From: Myxococcus xanthus
GTDB lineage: Bacteria > Myxococcota > Myxococcia > Myxococcales > Myxococcaceae
Assembly: GCF_900106535.1 (NCBI RefSeq)
Contig: NZ_FNOH01000002.1
Location: 248,001-312,000, forward strand
Direction: 5' to 3'
DNA: 64,000 nt
Both the position numbers and the translations under genes were made by a program. The stretch's first letter is position 1; each line of letters begins with the position of its first letter. Positions 53,142-61,816 of this stretch are shown in pieces. The notes beneath the pieces were generated by a model. The model had not been told where the DNA came from and did no database searches. It saw only the letters and a list, made by a program, of their open reading frames with translations.

Positions 53142-53603
53142 ATGAGAGCGGTGGTGCAGCGCGTGCTGGAGGCGTCGGTGACGGTGGAGGGCCAGCGCGT
53201 GAGCGACATCGGCCCGGGCCTGCTGGTGCTGCTGGGCGTGGGCAAGGGCGACACGGAGGCGGACGTGGCGTGGATGGTGGAGAAGCTGGCCACGCTGCGC
53301 ATCTTCGAGGACGCCGCCGGGAAGATGAACCTGTCGCTGGAGGAGACGTCCCGGCAGCTCATCGTCGTCAGCCAGTTCACGCTCTACGGCGACGCGCGCA
53401 AGGGGCGCAGGCCCAGCTTCATCGACGCGATGGAGCCCGTGAGCGCCAAGGCCCTCTATGAGCGCACCTGTGAGCTGCTGCGCCAGCGCGGCCTGAGCGT
53501 GGGCACCGGCATCTTCGCCGCGGACATGAAGGTGGCGCTCGTCAACGACGGCCCCGTCACGCTGCTGCTGGAGAGCCCCGGGCCGGCCGCGCCCAAAGGC
53601 TAG
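53142..53603 (+). CDS. dtd: D-aminoacyl-tRNA deacylase
   Basis: Removes D-amino acids mischarged on tRNA. 153 residues, usual length. Seen: [18 protein letters not shown] start, [16 protein letters not shown], which contains the SQxT-type motif ([10 protein letters not shown]), and [11 protein letters not shown], containing the NxGPxT cross-subunit Gly-Pro motif. ATG at 53142 taken from the family N-terminus. Its last 4 nt overlap the convergent next gene. Confidence 0.95.
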   Translation: MRAVVQRVLEASVTVEGQRVSDIGPGLLVLLGVGKGDTEADVAWMVEKLATLRIFEDAAGKMNLSLEETSRQLIVVSQFTLYGDARKGRRPSFIDAMEPVSAKALYERTCELLRQRGLSVGTGIFAADMKVALVNDGPVTLLLESPGPAAPKG

Positions 53604-54445
53604 ATTCGGACGCCGGAGCCCTTCGTCACCAGCGCCGCCAGCCCCTGCTTCGCCAGCGCCGCGCCGCGAAGGTGCGCGGTGAGGGCACCCAGCTCGCGAA
53701 TCCAGTTGGCCGCGCGGGGCCCCAAGCCGGAAAAGGCCACCGTGAGCGGCGGCGGCTGCGGCTGCTTGCCCAGCCAGTACGCCAGCACCTCCTCCTTCTC
53801 CGGCAGCGACGGCAGCTTCATCCGCGCCTGCTCGCGGGTCAGGAGCCGCTCCAGCTTGCGCGGCAGGTTCACCTGCCAGTGCGCCACCTTCTTCGCCGGG
53901 CGCCAGGCCCAGTCCGCGAAGGCGTAGCGTGTGACGGGGGAGTATTCGCCCCGGCCCTGGGTGGTGAACACCTGGTCCGGCGGGAACTCCGGGAAGGGCT
54001 CCCACAAGCCAGCGAGCAGCGAGGCCAGGCCCACGTCCTCACGCGGCCGGAAACGGAAGCGATCCCTGACGTCGCGCGAGCCCCGCGCGTCCCAGTAGGG
54101 ATAGTCCGCCTCCTCCACCATCAGCGCCAGGTGCAGGGCCTCGTCCCAGCCGTCCGCGTAGCCCGCCTCCGCCTCACCGACCTCCCAGCCCGCGGGGCCT
54201 TCGGTCCAGTGCAGGAAGACGAGCCGGTCCACCAGGTCCGCCCAGGGGTCCGCGTCCACGGAGCCCACGCCGCCGGGCAGCGCCGTGGCGAGCATCCGCT
54301 CGCAGAGCATGCGCGCCTGACCGTCCCCCAGTTGCTCCTGCAGGGACTCCAGCGCGCCGGGGGCATCCCCCATGGCCCGCTGGAAGAAAGGCAGCAGGTG
54401 TTCGTGGAAGAAGCGGTCGCTGATGGGTCTCAGGACGACGTCCAT
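53600..54445 (-). CDS. Uncharacterised protein next to ptsN
   Basis: 281 residues, no family recognised. Soluble, Trp- and acidic-rich ([21 protein letters not shown] split; [23 protein letters not shown]), with a C-terminal helical segment ([27 protein letters not shown]). The ATG at 54445 has GGGGGGAA upstream; a GTG at 54478, directly after the ptsN stop, would add 11 residues. It follows ptsN on the same strand and is probably co-transcribed with it. Confidence 0.7.
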   Translation of the reverse strand: MDVVLRPISDRFFHEHLLPFFQRAMGDAPGALESLQEQLGDGQARMLCERMLATALPGGVGSVDADPWADLVDRLVFLHWTEGPAGWEVGEAEAGYADGWDEALHLALMVEEADYPYWDARGSRDVRDRFRFRPREDVGLASLLAGLWEPFPEFPPDQVFTTQGRGEYSPVTRYAFADWAWRPAKKVAHWQVNLPRKLERLLTREQARMKLPSLPEKEEVLAYWLGKQPQPPPLTVAFSGLGPRAANWIRELGALTAHLRGAALAKQGLAALVTKGSGVRI

Positions 54446-54478
54446 GGTGCGGATGTTCCCCCCGGAACGCACGCCCAC

Positions 54479-54940
54479 TCAAGGCCGTGCGTCTTCCTGG
54501 ACGATGAGGGCGTGGATGTCCGCGGCCGTGGGCGCCTCGAGGATGGCGGCCCGGAAACGCGGGTTCTTGAAGAGACGGGAGATGCGGGCCAGGGCCTTGA
54601 GGTGGACCCCCGCGCTGTTCTCTGGCGCCACCAGGGCGAAGAACAGGTGGGTGGGCTTGCCGTCAATGGCCTCGAAGTCCACGCCCGCGTGCGACACGCC
54701 GAAGGCGGCCTGGAGTTGCCCCATGCCCGGCAGCTTGCCGTGCGGGATGGCCACACCCTCGCCGATGCCCGTGCTGCCAAGCTTCTCGCGCTCGCGCAGC
54801 ACCTCCACCAGCCGGTCCGCGGTCAGCAGCGGATGGGCGCGCACCAGCGTGGCACTCAGTTCTCGCAGGACTTCAGGCTTCGTCCGCGACTGCATGTCGG
54901 CGATGACGGCTTGGGGGCTGAGGAACTCGGCGATTCTCAC
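54479..54940 (-). CDS. ptsN: PTS IIA-like nitrogen-regulatory protein
   Basis: 153-residue EIIA(Ntr)-type phosphocarrier. Active-site His67 in GIGEGVAIPHGKL; the rest of the IIA fold (VEVLREREKLGSTGIG, FFALVAPENSAGVHLKALARISRLF) is conserved. In proteobacteria it is typically encoded near rpoN and hpf and links phosphotransfer to potassium, nitrogen and stress control. Here hpf lies 466 nt upstream on the same strand. GTG at 54940 with a GGGAG ribosome site. Confidence 0.9.
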   Translation of the reverse strand: MRIAEFLSPQAVIADMQSRTKPEVLRELSATLVRAHPLLTADRLVEVLREREKLGSTGIGEGVAIPHGKLPGMGQLQAAFGVSHAGVDFEAIDGKPTHLFFALVAPENSAGVHLKALARISRLFKNPRFRAAILEAPTAADIHALIVQEDARP

Positions 54941-55405
54941 TGACGCTCCCGCGCTGGCGCTCCTGGTTGGCGGCAATTACTCCCCACCCCTCTTTAGCGC
55001 AAGGGTGGCCTGTCTGGATGCGCGCTCTCCGCACTCACTGCGCATCATGACGCGGAAGGGAAACCCGTCCCACGGGACGTAGGGACTTCCCATGAAGCGT
55101 CTGTTCCTGTCGACTGTCATCGACATCGCGTCGAGGGCGACCGGCGCATGCTCGCCGGGGTGGCCCCCACCCGCGTCCAGGCCCCCATTCGGGAGCAGCC
55201 TGGTGGACCGCCCCCCTCGGCGGGACGTGGGCGCGGGGCCCCATGGGAACCCGCACCGACGCCCTCCAGCACGCGGAGGCATTCGATTGGTGGACCGCCC
55301 AACGCGTCGACCGCCACAGCGTGACGCGGCGGACTTCCCGCCGTCACACGCCGTCACCCTGCTTCACCGGGTGACGGCGCGCGGAAGTCAGCGGTCAGCG
55401 ACGGC
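54941..55405. other. 465-nt gap between ptsN and hpf with no clear gene
   Basis: Both strands were read. A plus-strand frame from ATG 55092 has coding-like length, but its sequence is Pro/Arg-rich, lacks a ribosome site and runs through the end of hpf, so it is not called. A 13-bp direct repeat TGGTGGACCGCCC occurs at 55201 and 55288. No clear terminator or promoter was recognised. Confidence 0.6.
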
Positions 55406-56071
55406 TCAGGTCCCCGTGGCGGCGATCGCCGGGGCGTGCGGCTCGATGAGGCCGTACTGGCCATCCTTGCGCCGGTAGACAATGCACAGCGACTCCGACT
55501 CCACGTTGTGGAAGACGTAGAAGTCGTTGTTCATCAGGTTCATCTGCATCACCGCATCATCCACGGTGAGTGGCTTGACGGTGAGGTGGGTGGCACGCAC
55601 CTCGCGCGCAGCCTGCGACGGGGCCGCGGGCTGCGCGGGCACGACGGCGGGTTTCGGCGCATCTTCACTCGCGGAGGCCTCGGCCAGCGACGTCAGCGCG
55701 TCCACGTCCGGGAGCTCGAACACGGCGTGGCGGACCCGGAGCTGCTCCACCAAATCATGCCGGTGGTGGACGCGCTCACGGCCATGGTGCGACTTCAGCT
55801 TGTCACGGTAGCGCCGCAGCTGGCGCTCGATTTTGTCCATCGCCAGGTCGATGGACGCGTACATGTCATCGCTCTTGTCGCGGCCCCGCAGGACCCACGC
55901 GCCGGAGTGGATGGTGATGTCCGCATGGTGGAGGTGGCGTTCCAACGACAGGACCACATGGGCCTCGCCGGCTCGGTCCAGCAACCGGTTCACCCTTTCG
56001 ACCTTCTCGCGTGCGTACTCCTTGAGGGAATCGGACGCTCCGAACTGACGGAAGGTGATGTTGAACTGCAT
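55406..56071 (-). CDS. hpf: Ribosome hibernation promoting factor, long form
   Basis: 221 residues. The N-terminal HPF/RaiA domain (about 1-105; MQFNITFRQFGASDSLKEYAREKVERVNRLL) binds the 30S decoding centre. The C-terminal domain (about 165-215; LTVKPLTVDDAVMQMNLMNNDFYVFHNVESESLCIVYRRKDGQYGLIEP split over strands) dimerises 70S ribosomes. The linker is Ala/Pro-rich. Long forms normally dimerise ribosomes without a separate RMF. ATG at 56071 with an AGGAGG ribosome site. Confidence 0.93.
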   Translation of the reverse strand: MQFNITFRQFGASDSLKEYAREKVERVNRLLDRAGEAHVVLSLERHLHHADITIHSGAWVLRGRDKSDDMYASIDLAMDKIERQLRRYRDKLKSHHGRERVHHRHDLVEQLRVRHAVFELPDVDALTSLAEASASEDAPKPAVVPAQPAAPSQAAREVRATHLTVKPLTVDDAVMQMNLMNNDFYVFHNVESESLCIVYRRKDGQYGLIEPHAPAIAATGT

Positions 56072-56283
56072 GCGTGGCTGCCTCCTAGGGTGAGAGGTGA
56101 GCTCCGTGACGGATCTGAAACTTTCCCAGCCCTGGAAAGCAACCCGCCCCACCAGGTTGCCTGTTCCCGGACACACCGCCCGTCCGAGGCAGGACATCCC
56201 GCCTGCACCTCGCGTCACTGGCAATGGCCCCCTGTTTGGAACCATGCCAGGACGCGCCCGCTGACATCACGCGCCGCGTCAGC

Positions 56284-56601
56284 TCACGCGAGCAGCCGCC
56301 CGCCCGTCACGCCCAGCACCTCCGCGTTGACGTAGCGGGACTCATCCGAGGCGAGGAACACGTAGGACGGCGCCAGCTCCGCGGGCTGCGCGGGGCGGCC
56401 CATGGGCGAGTCCTTGCCGAACTTGGACGTCTTCTCCGCGTCAAACGACTGGGGGATGAGCGGCGTCTACACGGGGCCCGGCGCCACGGCGTTGACGCGG
56501 ATGCCCCGTTCAATGAGCTCCCGCGCCAGGCCCTTGGTGAAGTTGACGATGGCGCTCTTGGTGACGGCGTAGTGGAGGATGGCGGGCGAGGGAGCGGGCC
56601 C
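56284..56601 (-). pseudogene. Decayed short-chain dehydrogenase (SDR) C-terminal fragment
   Basis: Reading the minus strand gives a clear SDR tail: [19 protein letters not shown] (YxxxK active-site region), then [18 protein letters not shown], an in-frame TAG where SDRs have Trp (tgg to tag), then [19 protein letters not shown] and the C-terminal [14 protein letters not shown]. About 180 N-terminal residues, including the TGxxxGxG cofactor site, are missing; the fragment begins right after the lipoprotein gene's stop. Both the truncation and the stop codon make it non-functional. Confidence 0.85.
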
Positions 56602-56610
56602 CCTGGCCCC

Positions 56611-57396
56611 TCACTGCACGTTGACGACCCGCTCCTCGGAGTGGAACACCGTCGCCTCGCACGTGGCGACGCCCGTGCACTCCAGCACCTCGCCGGGCGC
56701 GGTCGCGCTCAGCGTGAGCAGGTGGGCGGCGACAGGCGTCGTCGGCAGCAGGGTGAAGCGGAGGACCGCCTCTTCCTGCTCCGTGGGGATGGTGGCCGTG
56801 GCGCTCCCTCCCTCGCGCAGCAGGGTGGCCGCGGCGCGGCTGGGGACCTCGCCCTCGGGCAGCCACCGGAACGAATACTCCTGGCCGCGCGTGAGCCGGT
56901 CCTCGGCGCCGGGGCCCTGGAAGGAGAAGAGGCGCTTGGCCTTTCCGTTCTTCATCACCAGGGTGATGGTGTGCGTCCCGTCCTGGAGGACGATGCGGGC
57001 GTCCTCCATGGGCTGCCGCACCCAGACGTTGGGGTCGAAGTCGTAGTAGGCCCGCGTGGGCACGCACACGTCGCGGCCCGCGGTGCCGTCCACCCCGCCC
57101 CGCTCCAGTGCCATGGGCTGGCCGTTGAAGGTGGCCGTGACGCCCTCGCGAAGCTCGGTGCACCGGTCCGATTCCGCCGCGGGCGAGAAGGTGACGGTGA
57201 CGCGGTGGGCGCCCGGCTCATCCACGCCCTCGAAGATGTCCACGTCCGACTGGGACAGCATCAGCGTCCGGCCGGAGAGTCCCGCCAGGTCCACGGCTTC
57301 CGAAGTGAGGCTGCTGCCACAACCCGACAACAGGCCCACCGCGACGAAGGCCCCCGCCGGGATGTGAAGAAGGTTGCGACGAAGAATGGGATTCAT
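56611..57396 (-). CDS. Predicted lipoprotein of unknown function
   Basis: 261 residues. Signal sequence with lipobox LLSGC (FVAVGLLSGCGSS), so an exported lipoprotein. The mature part is beta-rich, with two segments like Ig or carbohydrate-binding repeats (HRVTVTFSPAAES, THTITLVMKNGKAKRLFSFQG, EEAVLRFTLLPTTPVAAHLLTLSATAPG) and four cysteines (ELRE preceded by DRC; DVCVP; ECTGVATCE). No domain recognised. TAGGGT 10 nt before the ATG, no ribosome site. It lies between a GNAT gene and an SDR remnant, in what seems to be an insertion into the rpoN-hpf block. Confidence 0.75.
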   Translation of the reverse strand: MNPILRRNLLHIPAGAFVAVGLLSGCGSSLTSEAVDLAGLSGRTLMLSQSDVDIFEGVDEPGAHRVTVTFSPAAESDRCTELREGVTATFNGQPMALERGGVDGTAGRDVCVPTRAYYDFDPNVWVRQPMEDARIVLQDGTHTITLVMKNGKAKRLFSFQGPGAEDRLTRGQEYSFRWLPEGEVPSRAAATLLREGGSATATIPTEQEEAVLRFTLLPTTPVAAHLLTLSATAPGEVLECTGVATCEATVFHSEERVVNVQ

Positions 57397-57406
57397 GCGG
57401 CGCCGC

Positions 57407-57412
57407 ACCCTA
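57407..57412 (-). promoter_or_regulatory. Putative -10 (TAGGGT) of the lipoprotein gene
   Basis: GGTA-TAGGGT on the minus strand, 10 nt before the ATG at 57396; the overlapping TATAGG is also -10-like. Confidence 0.33.
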
Positions 57413-58060
57413 TACCCGCGCACCGCCGTCCGCGAGCAGCCCTTCCAGACGAACCTTCACTTCCGGCCACTCCGTGTCGACGACGCTGTAGTACGCGCTG
57501 TCACGCACCACACCGCCGCGCACCAGTTTGTGGTGGCGCAGCACCCCCTCGAAGCGAGCGCCCAACCGCTCGATGGCCGCCCGCGAACGCGCGTTGTGCT
57601 TGTCCGTCTTGAACTGCACCCGCATGACGCCGAGCGACTCGAAGGCGTGCCGCAGCAGCAGGTACTTGCACTCCGTGTTGATGCGCGTGCGCCACACGCG
57701 GCGGCCCAGCCATGTGTAGCCAATCTCCAGCGTCCGGTGGTCGCGCTGGATTTCGAGGAAGCGCGTGGTGCCCACCGGCGCGCCCGTCCGCCGCTCGATG
57801 ATGACGAAGGGGCGCTCGCTCCCTCGCTCGGCCGCCTGGCAGGCGTTGTCGATGAAGGCTGCGACGTCCGCTTCGGTCCGCAGCACGCTCGAGAACCAGG
57901 TGAAGATGTCGTCCTCGCACAGCGCGGCCAGGGCCGGCGCATGCTCCGGACGCAGCGGCTCCAGGCGGACGTCGTGCCCTTCGAGCGTGACGGGCGGAAC
58001 GACGAGGGGGACGCAGTCACGCCGGTGCACGGCGGAATCGGGAGGGAGGGTGGCGCTCAT
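57410..58060 (-). CDS. RimJ/RimL-type GNAT acetyltransferase
   Basis: 216 residues of the GNAT_3 kind, which acetylate N-termini or small amines. Seen: VTLEGHDVRLEPLRPEHAPALAAL opening, GTTRFLEIQRDHRTLEIGYTWLGRRVWRTRINTECKYLLLRHAFESLG (beta4-alpha3 acetyl-CoA region split in pieces), and FKTDKHNARSRAAIERLGARFEGVLRHHKLV, typical of RimJ/L proteins. Substrate unknown. ATG at 58060. It lies 63 nt after rpoN on the same strand. Confidence 0.85.
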   Translation of the reverse strand: MSATLPPDSAVHRRDCVPLVVPPVTLEGHDVRLEPLRPEHAPALAALCEDDIFTWFSSVLRTEADVAAFIDNACQAAERGSERPFVIIERRTGAPVGTTRFLEIQRDHRTLEIGYTWLGRRVWRTRINTECKYLLLRHAFESLGVMRVQFKTDKHNARSRAAIERLGARFEGVLRHHKLVRGGVVRDSAYYSVVDTEWPEVKVRLEGLLADGGARV

Positions 58061-58123
58061 GGGACGCCCACTCTGCCCCCCCGGGCGCGCCGACGACAAG
58101 CGGCGCGCCCGAACAGCCCTGAC

Positions 58124-59641
58124 TCAGTAGTACCGCTTGCGCTTGCTGCTGGGGAGGATGCCCAGCACCTCGCGGTACTTGGCCACCGTGCGGCGGGCAA
58201 TCTCGGTGCCCTGCGAGCGCAGCAGCTCGACGATTTTCTGGTCCGAGTACGGGTTGCGGGCGTCTTCCTGCGCCACCAACTGCTTGATGTGGTGCTTCAC
58301 CGCCTCGCTCGCGGTGTCCTCACCGGAGACGCGGGCGATGGACGAGTTGAAGAAGTACTTCAGCTCGAAGATGCCCTGCGGTGTGTGCACGTACTTGCTG
58401 GTGGTGACGCGGCTCACCGTGGACTCGTGCATGCCGATGTCCTCGGCCACGTCCCGGAGGATGAGCGGCTTGAGGTAGGCAATGCCCTTGTCCAGGAAGT
58501 CCCGCTGGAACTTCACGATGCTCTCGGTGACTTTGTAGATGGTCCGCTGCCGCTGGTGGATGGAGCGGATGAGCCACATCGCGCTGCGCAGCTTGTCCTG
58601 GATGAAGTCCTTCGTCTGGCCCGGGCCCACCGCGCCCGTCTTCAGCGCGTTCCGGTAGGTGCCGGAGATGCGCAGCTTGGACAGGCCGTCATCGTTGAGC
58701 ACCACCGTGTAGTCGTCCCCCATCTTGTAGACGAACACGTCGGGGGAGATGTACTGCGCGTCGTCCCCGCTGAAGTTGCGGCCCGGCTTCGGGTCCAGCT
58801 TCGGGAGCAGCCGCACCGCCCCCACCACCTCTTCCAAGGTGACCTTCAGGTCCTTGGCGATGGCGGGCAGGTTCTTGCTCTCCAGGTACTTCATGTGCCG
58901 CTTGATGATGAGGCCCAACAGCGGCGCGTGCGGCTCCCTGATGCCCTGGAGCTGGATGAGCAGGCACTCCTGCAAGTCACGGGCGCCGCAGCCGCGCGGA
59001 TCCAACATCTGGATGCGCCGCAGCGTGCGCTCCGCGACGTGCATGGGCACGTCCGCCTCGTTGGCCAGGCGGATGAGCGGATCCCCGTCCACTTCCGGCA
59101 GCTTGAGGTAGCCGTCGTCATCCAGGTTGCCCAGGATGAGCATGGCGATGCGGCGCTCGGCGTCATTCAGGCGCAGCGTGCCCAGCTGCTCCTGGATGTG
59201 GTCGACCAGGTCCGCCTTCTTGACGAGGTTGGCCTCGAACGACGGCATGTCGTCCGTGGCCACGTTGCCCTTGTTGGAGGCCGTGGTGGGCTCATTGAAC
59301 TGGTAGCTGTTGAGGTACTGCTCCCAGTCGATTTCCGGGGGGCCCTCCCCGTCCGCCTTGAACTCCGTGGCGGTGTCGCTGGTGGCCGCGGGCAGATCCA
59401 CGTCCCGCGGCACCTCCATGTTGTCTGCTTCCAGGGAGGCTTCCCCGGGTTCCTTGTCTCCCACATCCCCCGGCGCTTGCTCGTCTGGTTGCTCCAGCAG
59501 CGGGTTCTGCTCCATCTCCTCGCGGACCTGCTCGAGCAGTTCCATGCGAGACAGTTGGAGGAGCTTGATGGCTTGCTGCAGCTGCGGCGTCATCACCAGC
59601 TGTTGGGCAAGCTTCAGGCTTTGTTTCAGTTCCATCGCCAT
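58124..59641 (-). CDS. rpoN: RNA polymerase sigma-54 factor
   Basis: 505 residues. Region I, Gln/Leu-rich activator-responsive domain (MELKQSLKLAQQLVMTPQLQQAIKLLQLSRMELLEQ split); acidic region II (about 60-130); region III with core-binding and HTH parts; and the C-terminal RpoN box in ARRTVAKYREVLGI near residue 490. It directs transcription from -24/-12 promoters such as the one before pxr and needs NtrC-type activators. The start may be ATG 59641 or 59635. Sigma-54 is reported as essential in M. xanthus. Confidence 0.97.
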   Translation of the reverse strand: MAMELKQSLKLAQQLVMTPQLQQAIKLLQLSRMELLEQVREEMEQNPLLEQPDEQAPGDVGDKEPGEASLEADNMEVPRDVDLPAATSDTATEFKADGEGPPEIDWEQYLNSYQFNEPTTASNKGNVATDDMPSFEANLVKKADLVDHIQEQLGTLRLNDAERRIAMLILGNLDDDGYLKLPEVDGDPLIRLANEADVPMHVAERTLRRIQMLDPRGCGARDLQECLLIQLQGIREPHAPLLGLIIKRHMKYLESKNLPAIAKDLKVTLEEVVGAVRLLPKLDPKPGRNFSGDDAQYISPDVFVYKMGDDYTVVLNDDGLSKLRISGTYRNALKTGAVGPGQTKDFIQDKLRSAMWLIRSIHQRQRTIYKVTESIVKFQRDFLDKGIAYLKPLILRDVAEDIGMHESTVSRVTTSKYVHTPQGIFELKYFFNSSIARVSGEDTASEAVKHHIKQLVAQEDARNPYSDQKIVELLRSQGTEIARRTVAKYREVLGILPSSKRKRYY

Positions 59642-59690
59642 GAGACGGGGTCTCCCGGGTTGATTCGGTCCCTCTGGACAGAGGACCACC

Positions 59691-59706
59691 ATCAAAGACC
59701 GTGCCA
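59691..59706 (-). promoter_or_regulatory. Degenerate sigma-54-like element upstream of rpoN
   Basis: TGGCACGGTCTTTGAT on the minus strand: GG-N10-GA, where the consensus is GG-N10-GC. The one change is at a base usually critical, so function is doubtful. It would start transcription about 39 nt before rpoN. Confidence 0.22.
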
Positions 59707-59889
59707 ACGTAACAAGGAGCCCTGACTTCGTCTAGCCCCGAAACGAGGGTCCCTTGCTTGCATGCTCAGAATTCCACAAGGAATCCAGGGGCTTAAGACC
59801 ACTCAGTGTGTCACATGCGCGTTGACAGGTCGACGCAAAAGCGGGGCCAACCCATTCTAAGCACTCCTCTGACAGGTGGCCAGCCGTGC

Positions 59890-60633
59890 TCAGAGCGCTT
59901 GTTGGAGGCGGAACCGTTCCCCCAGGTAGACGGCGCGGGCCTTGGGGGACGCGGCGATCTCCGCCGGGGTGCCCTCTTCCAGGATTCGCCCCTGTGCGAT
60001 GATGTACGCACGATCACAGATACCCAGGGTGTCCTGGACGTTGTGGTCGGTGATGAGGACGCCCAACCCGCGTTCGCGGAGGAGGAAGATCTGCCGCTGG
60101 AGGTCGCCCACGTTGATGGGGTCCACGCCGGCGAAGGGCTCGTCGAAGAGGATGAAGCGGGGCTGCGGGATGAGGCTGCGGGCAATCTCGGCACGCCGGC
60201 GCTCGCCGCCCGAAAGGTCTCCCCCCAGGGACTCCCCAACGTGCGTGAGGCCGAACTCGTCCAGGAGGGTGTCGGCGCGCTGCTCGCGGGCCTTGGCGTC
60301 CAGGTCCTTCTGGAGCTCCAGCACGGCCAGGAAGTTGTCGCGCACCGTGAGCTTGCGGAAGACGGAGGCTTCCTGGGGCAGGTAGCCCACGCCCCGGCGA
60401 GCGCGGCGATGCATGGGCAGGTGCGTGAGGTCCTCGTCGCCAATGCGCACGCGTCCCGCATCCGGAGACACCAATCCCACCACCATGTTGAAGCTGGTCG
60501 TCTTCCCCGCGCCGTTGGGCCCCAGCAGGCCCACCACTTCCCCGGCGGCCACGCTGAAGGACACGCCGGCCACCACCTTCTTGCGGCCGCGGAAACTCTT
60601 CTCCAGGCCCTCGGCGATCAGCCTCGCGCTCAT
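59890..60633 (-). CDS. lptB: LPS export ABC transporter ATPase LptB
   Basis: 247-residue ATPase that powers extraction of lipopolysaccharide by LptFG. Walker [16 protein letters not shown]-loop [14 protein letters not shown] (typical of LptB), signature [15 protein letters not shown], Walker [15 protein letters not shown]-loop [10 protein letters not shown]. Length and Q-loop sequence separate it from branched-chain amino-acid ATPases. The start overlaps the lptA stop by 4 nt. Confidence 0.95.
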   Translation of the reverse strand: MSARLIAEGLEKSFRGRKKVVAGVSFSVAAGEVVGLLGPNGAGKTTSFNMVVGLVSPDAGRVRIGDEDLTHLPMHRRARRGVGYLPQEASVFRKLTVRDNFLAVLELQKDLDAKAREQRADTLLDEFGLTHVGESLGGDLSGGERRRAEIARSLIPQPRFILFDEPFAGVDPINVGDLQRQIFLLRERGLGVLITDHNVQDTLGICDRAYIIAQGRILEEGTPAEIAASPKARAVYLGERFRLQQAL

Positions 60634-61256
60634 CGAGCCGTGCCTCCCTGCGCGGAGGGGGCCGTCCCGGAGGACGGGGCCGGACGGGGCGCGGACTGCC
60701 GCCCCTTGCGCCTGGCCGGGGTGGGGTTGGAGGGCAGCGATTCGAAGACGATGACGGCGTTCTCCACCTCCAGCCGCTCGTTGCCCAGCGTCAGCCGGAC
60801 CTTCGTCCCGCGCATGTGCGTGGTGCCCTGGCGGGCCTCGGGCGAGCCCGTCACCACCAGCACGCCGCTGGGCACGTCGTATTCAGCGCGCTCGCCCTTG
60901 GCCATGCGGTCGCCGTCCACGGCATGCACCCCGCCCGTGCACACCACACGCGTCACCTCGCGTTGAGGGGTGTAGTTGGCCGTCATCCGGTCACACTTCA
61001 GGTCGAGCGTGCGGTGCTTCACCTTCACGTTGCCGGTGAGGGTGGCCTGGGACTTCTGGAAGGTGACGTTGTCGCCGTTGATTTGAACGGGCTCCGTCAG
61101 CTCCTTGCCGCCCAGGGGGCCCGGGGCGCGGGTCCCCGTCCCAGCGGAGGGGGCAGAGCCCCCCACGGCGGCGGGAGGCGTGCCCTGCGCGGGGGTGGCG
61201 GCGACCGCGGGCGCGGGCTGCGCGACGAAGAAGGCCATCACGAGGAACTCAATCAC
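60630..61256 (-). CDS. lptA: LPS transport periplasmic protein LptA
   Basis: 208 residues. Signal peptide ([17 protein letters not shown]), Ala/Pro/Gly linker, then an OstA/LptA beta-jellyroll ([41 protein letters not shown] ... [28 protein letters not shown], split). It forms the periplasmic bridge for LPS. The C-terminus is a Pro/Arg tail. GTG start overlaps the lptC stop (GTGA). Confidence 0.9.
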   Translation of the reverse strand: MIEFLVMAFFVAQPAPAVAATPAQGTPPAAVGGSAPSAGTGTRAPGPLGGKELTEPVQINGDNVTFQKSQATLTGNVKVKHRTLDLKCDRMTANYTPQREVTRVVCTGGVHAVDGDRMAKGERAEYDVPSGVLVVTGSPEARQGTTHMRGTKVRLTLGNERLEVENAVIVFESLPSNPTPARRKGRQSAPRPAPSSGTAPSAQGGTAR

Positions 61257-61804
61257 TCTGGCGCTCCCAGCACGGACTCCACCGAGCCCGCGAAGTTGAA
61301 CGTCTCGTCCGGGAAGAACAGCTCGAAGCGGTCCGCCCTCAGCCGATAGTCAGGTCCCTTCACCGTCACGCCCTCGTTTCCATGCGCCCGCTCCGTGGTG
61401 GCGTCGTACGTCAACCGGGGAGTGCGGGCCTCCATGCCCTTCCCGGTGCGGATGATGACACCGCCCGAGGCCACCACCTGCTTGGACGCGAGGCTCCCCT
61501 CCATATTCGGGGCGCTCACCTCCACGCCTCCCTCCGTCCCGGGGGGCGCGCCCTGGGAAGAGGAACCCGGCGGAATCCGGATGGTGGCGTCGGTGGCCCA
61601 CACCTCGCCGGTGGTGCGCTGGTAGGACACCTGCCGGGCCGTGCCGGAGCGGATGAGCCGGTCGCCCTCGAAGGACTCCAGGCGCGCGCCGTGCAGCACC
61701 ACCTCCGGGGGAGGCTGGCCGCCAGACGCACCCTCGCCGGAGCCCGGCTTGCAACCGGGGGCGAACACCAGGATGAGAAGGCTGGCAGCGAGCAGGCGAG
61801 ACAC
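61253..61804 (-). CDS. lptC: LPS export protein LptC
   Basis: 183 residues. LptC accepts LPS from LptB2FG and hands it to LptA. The N-terminus is a lipoprotein-type signal (LLAASLLILVFAPGCKPG), rather than the uncleaved anchor of E. coli LptC. The YrbK-like fold follows: VVLHGARLESFEGDRLIRSG, GEVWATDATI, SLASKQVVASGGVII, DYRLRADRFELFFPDETFNFAG. GTG at 61804 with an AAGGA ribosome site; overlaps lptA. Confidence 0.88.
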   Translation of the reverse strand: MSRLLAASLLILVFAPGCKPGSGEGASGGQPPPEVVLHGARLESFEGDRLIRSGTARQVSYQRTTGEVWATDATIRIPPGSSSQGAPPGTEGGVEVSAPNMEGSLASKQVVASGGVIIRTGKGMEARTPRLTYDATTERAHGNEGVTVKGPDYRLRADRFELFFPDETFNFAGSVESVLGAPE

Positions 61805-61816
61805 AGGGCTTCCTTA

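Noticed and set aside
55201..55300. 13-bp direct repeat TGGTGGACCGCCC
   Set aside because: Only two copies 87 bp apart without associated structure; could be chance in GC-rich DNA or part of a degraded sequence.
55092..55478. Plus-strand ORF starting MKRLFLSTVIDIASRA between ptsN and hpf
   Set aside because: No ribosome site, Pro/Arg-rich low-complexity sequence after the first 15 residues, and it runs into hpf on the other strand.
56145..56165. Possible sigma-54 promoter upstream of hpf on the minus strand (TGG...TTGCT)
   Set aside because: Spacing between GG and GC is 11 nt rather than 10.
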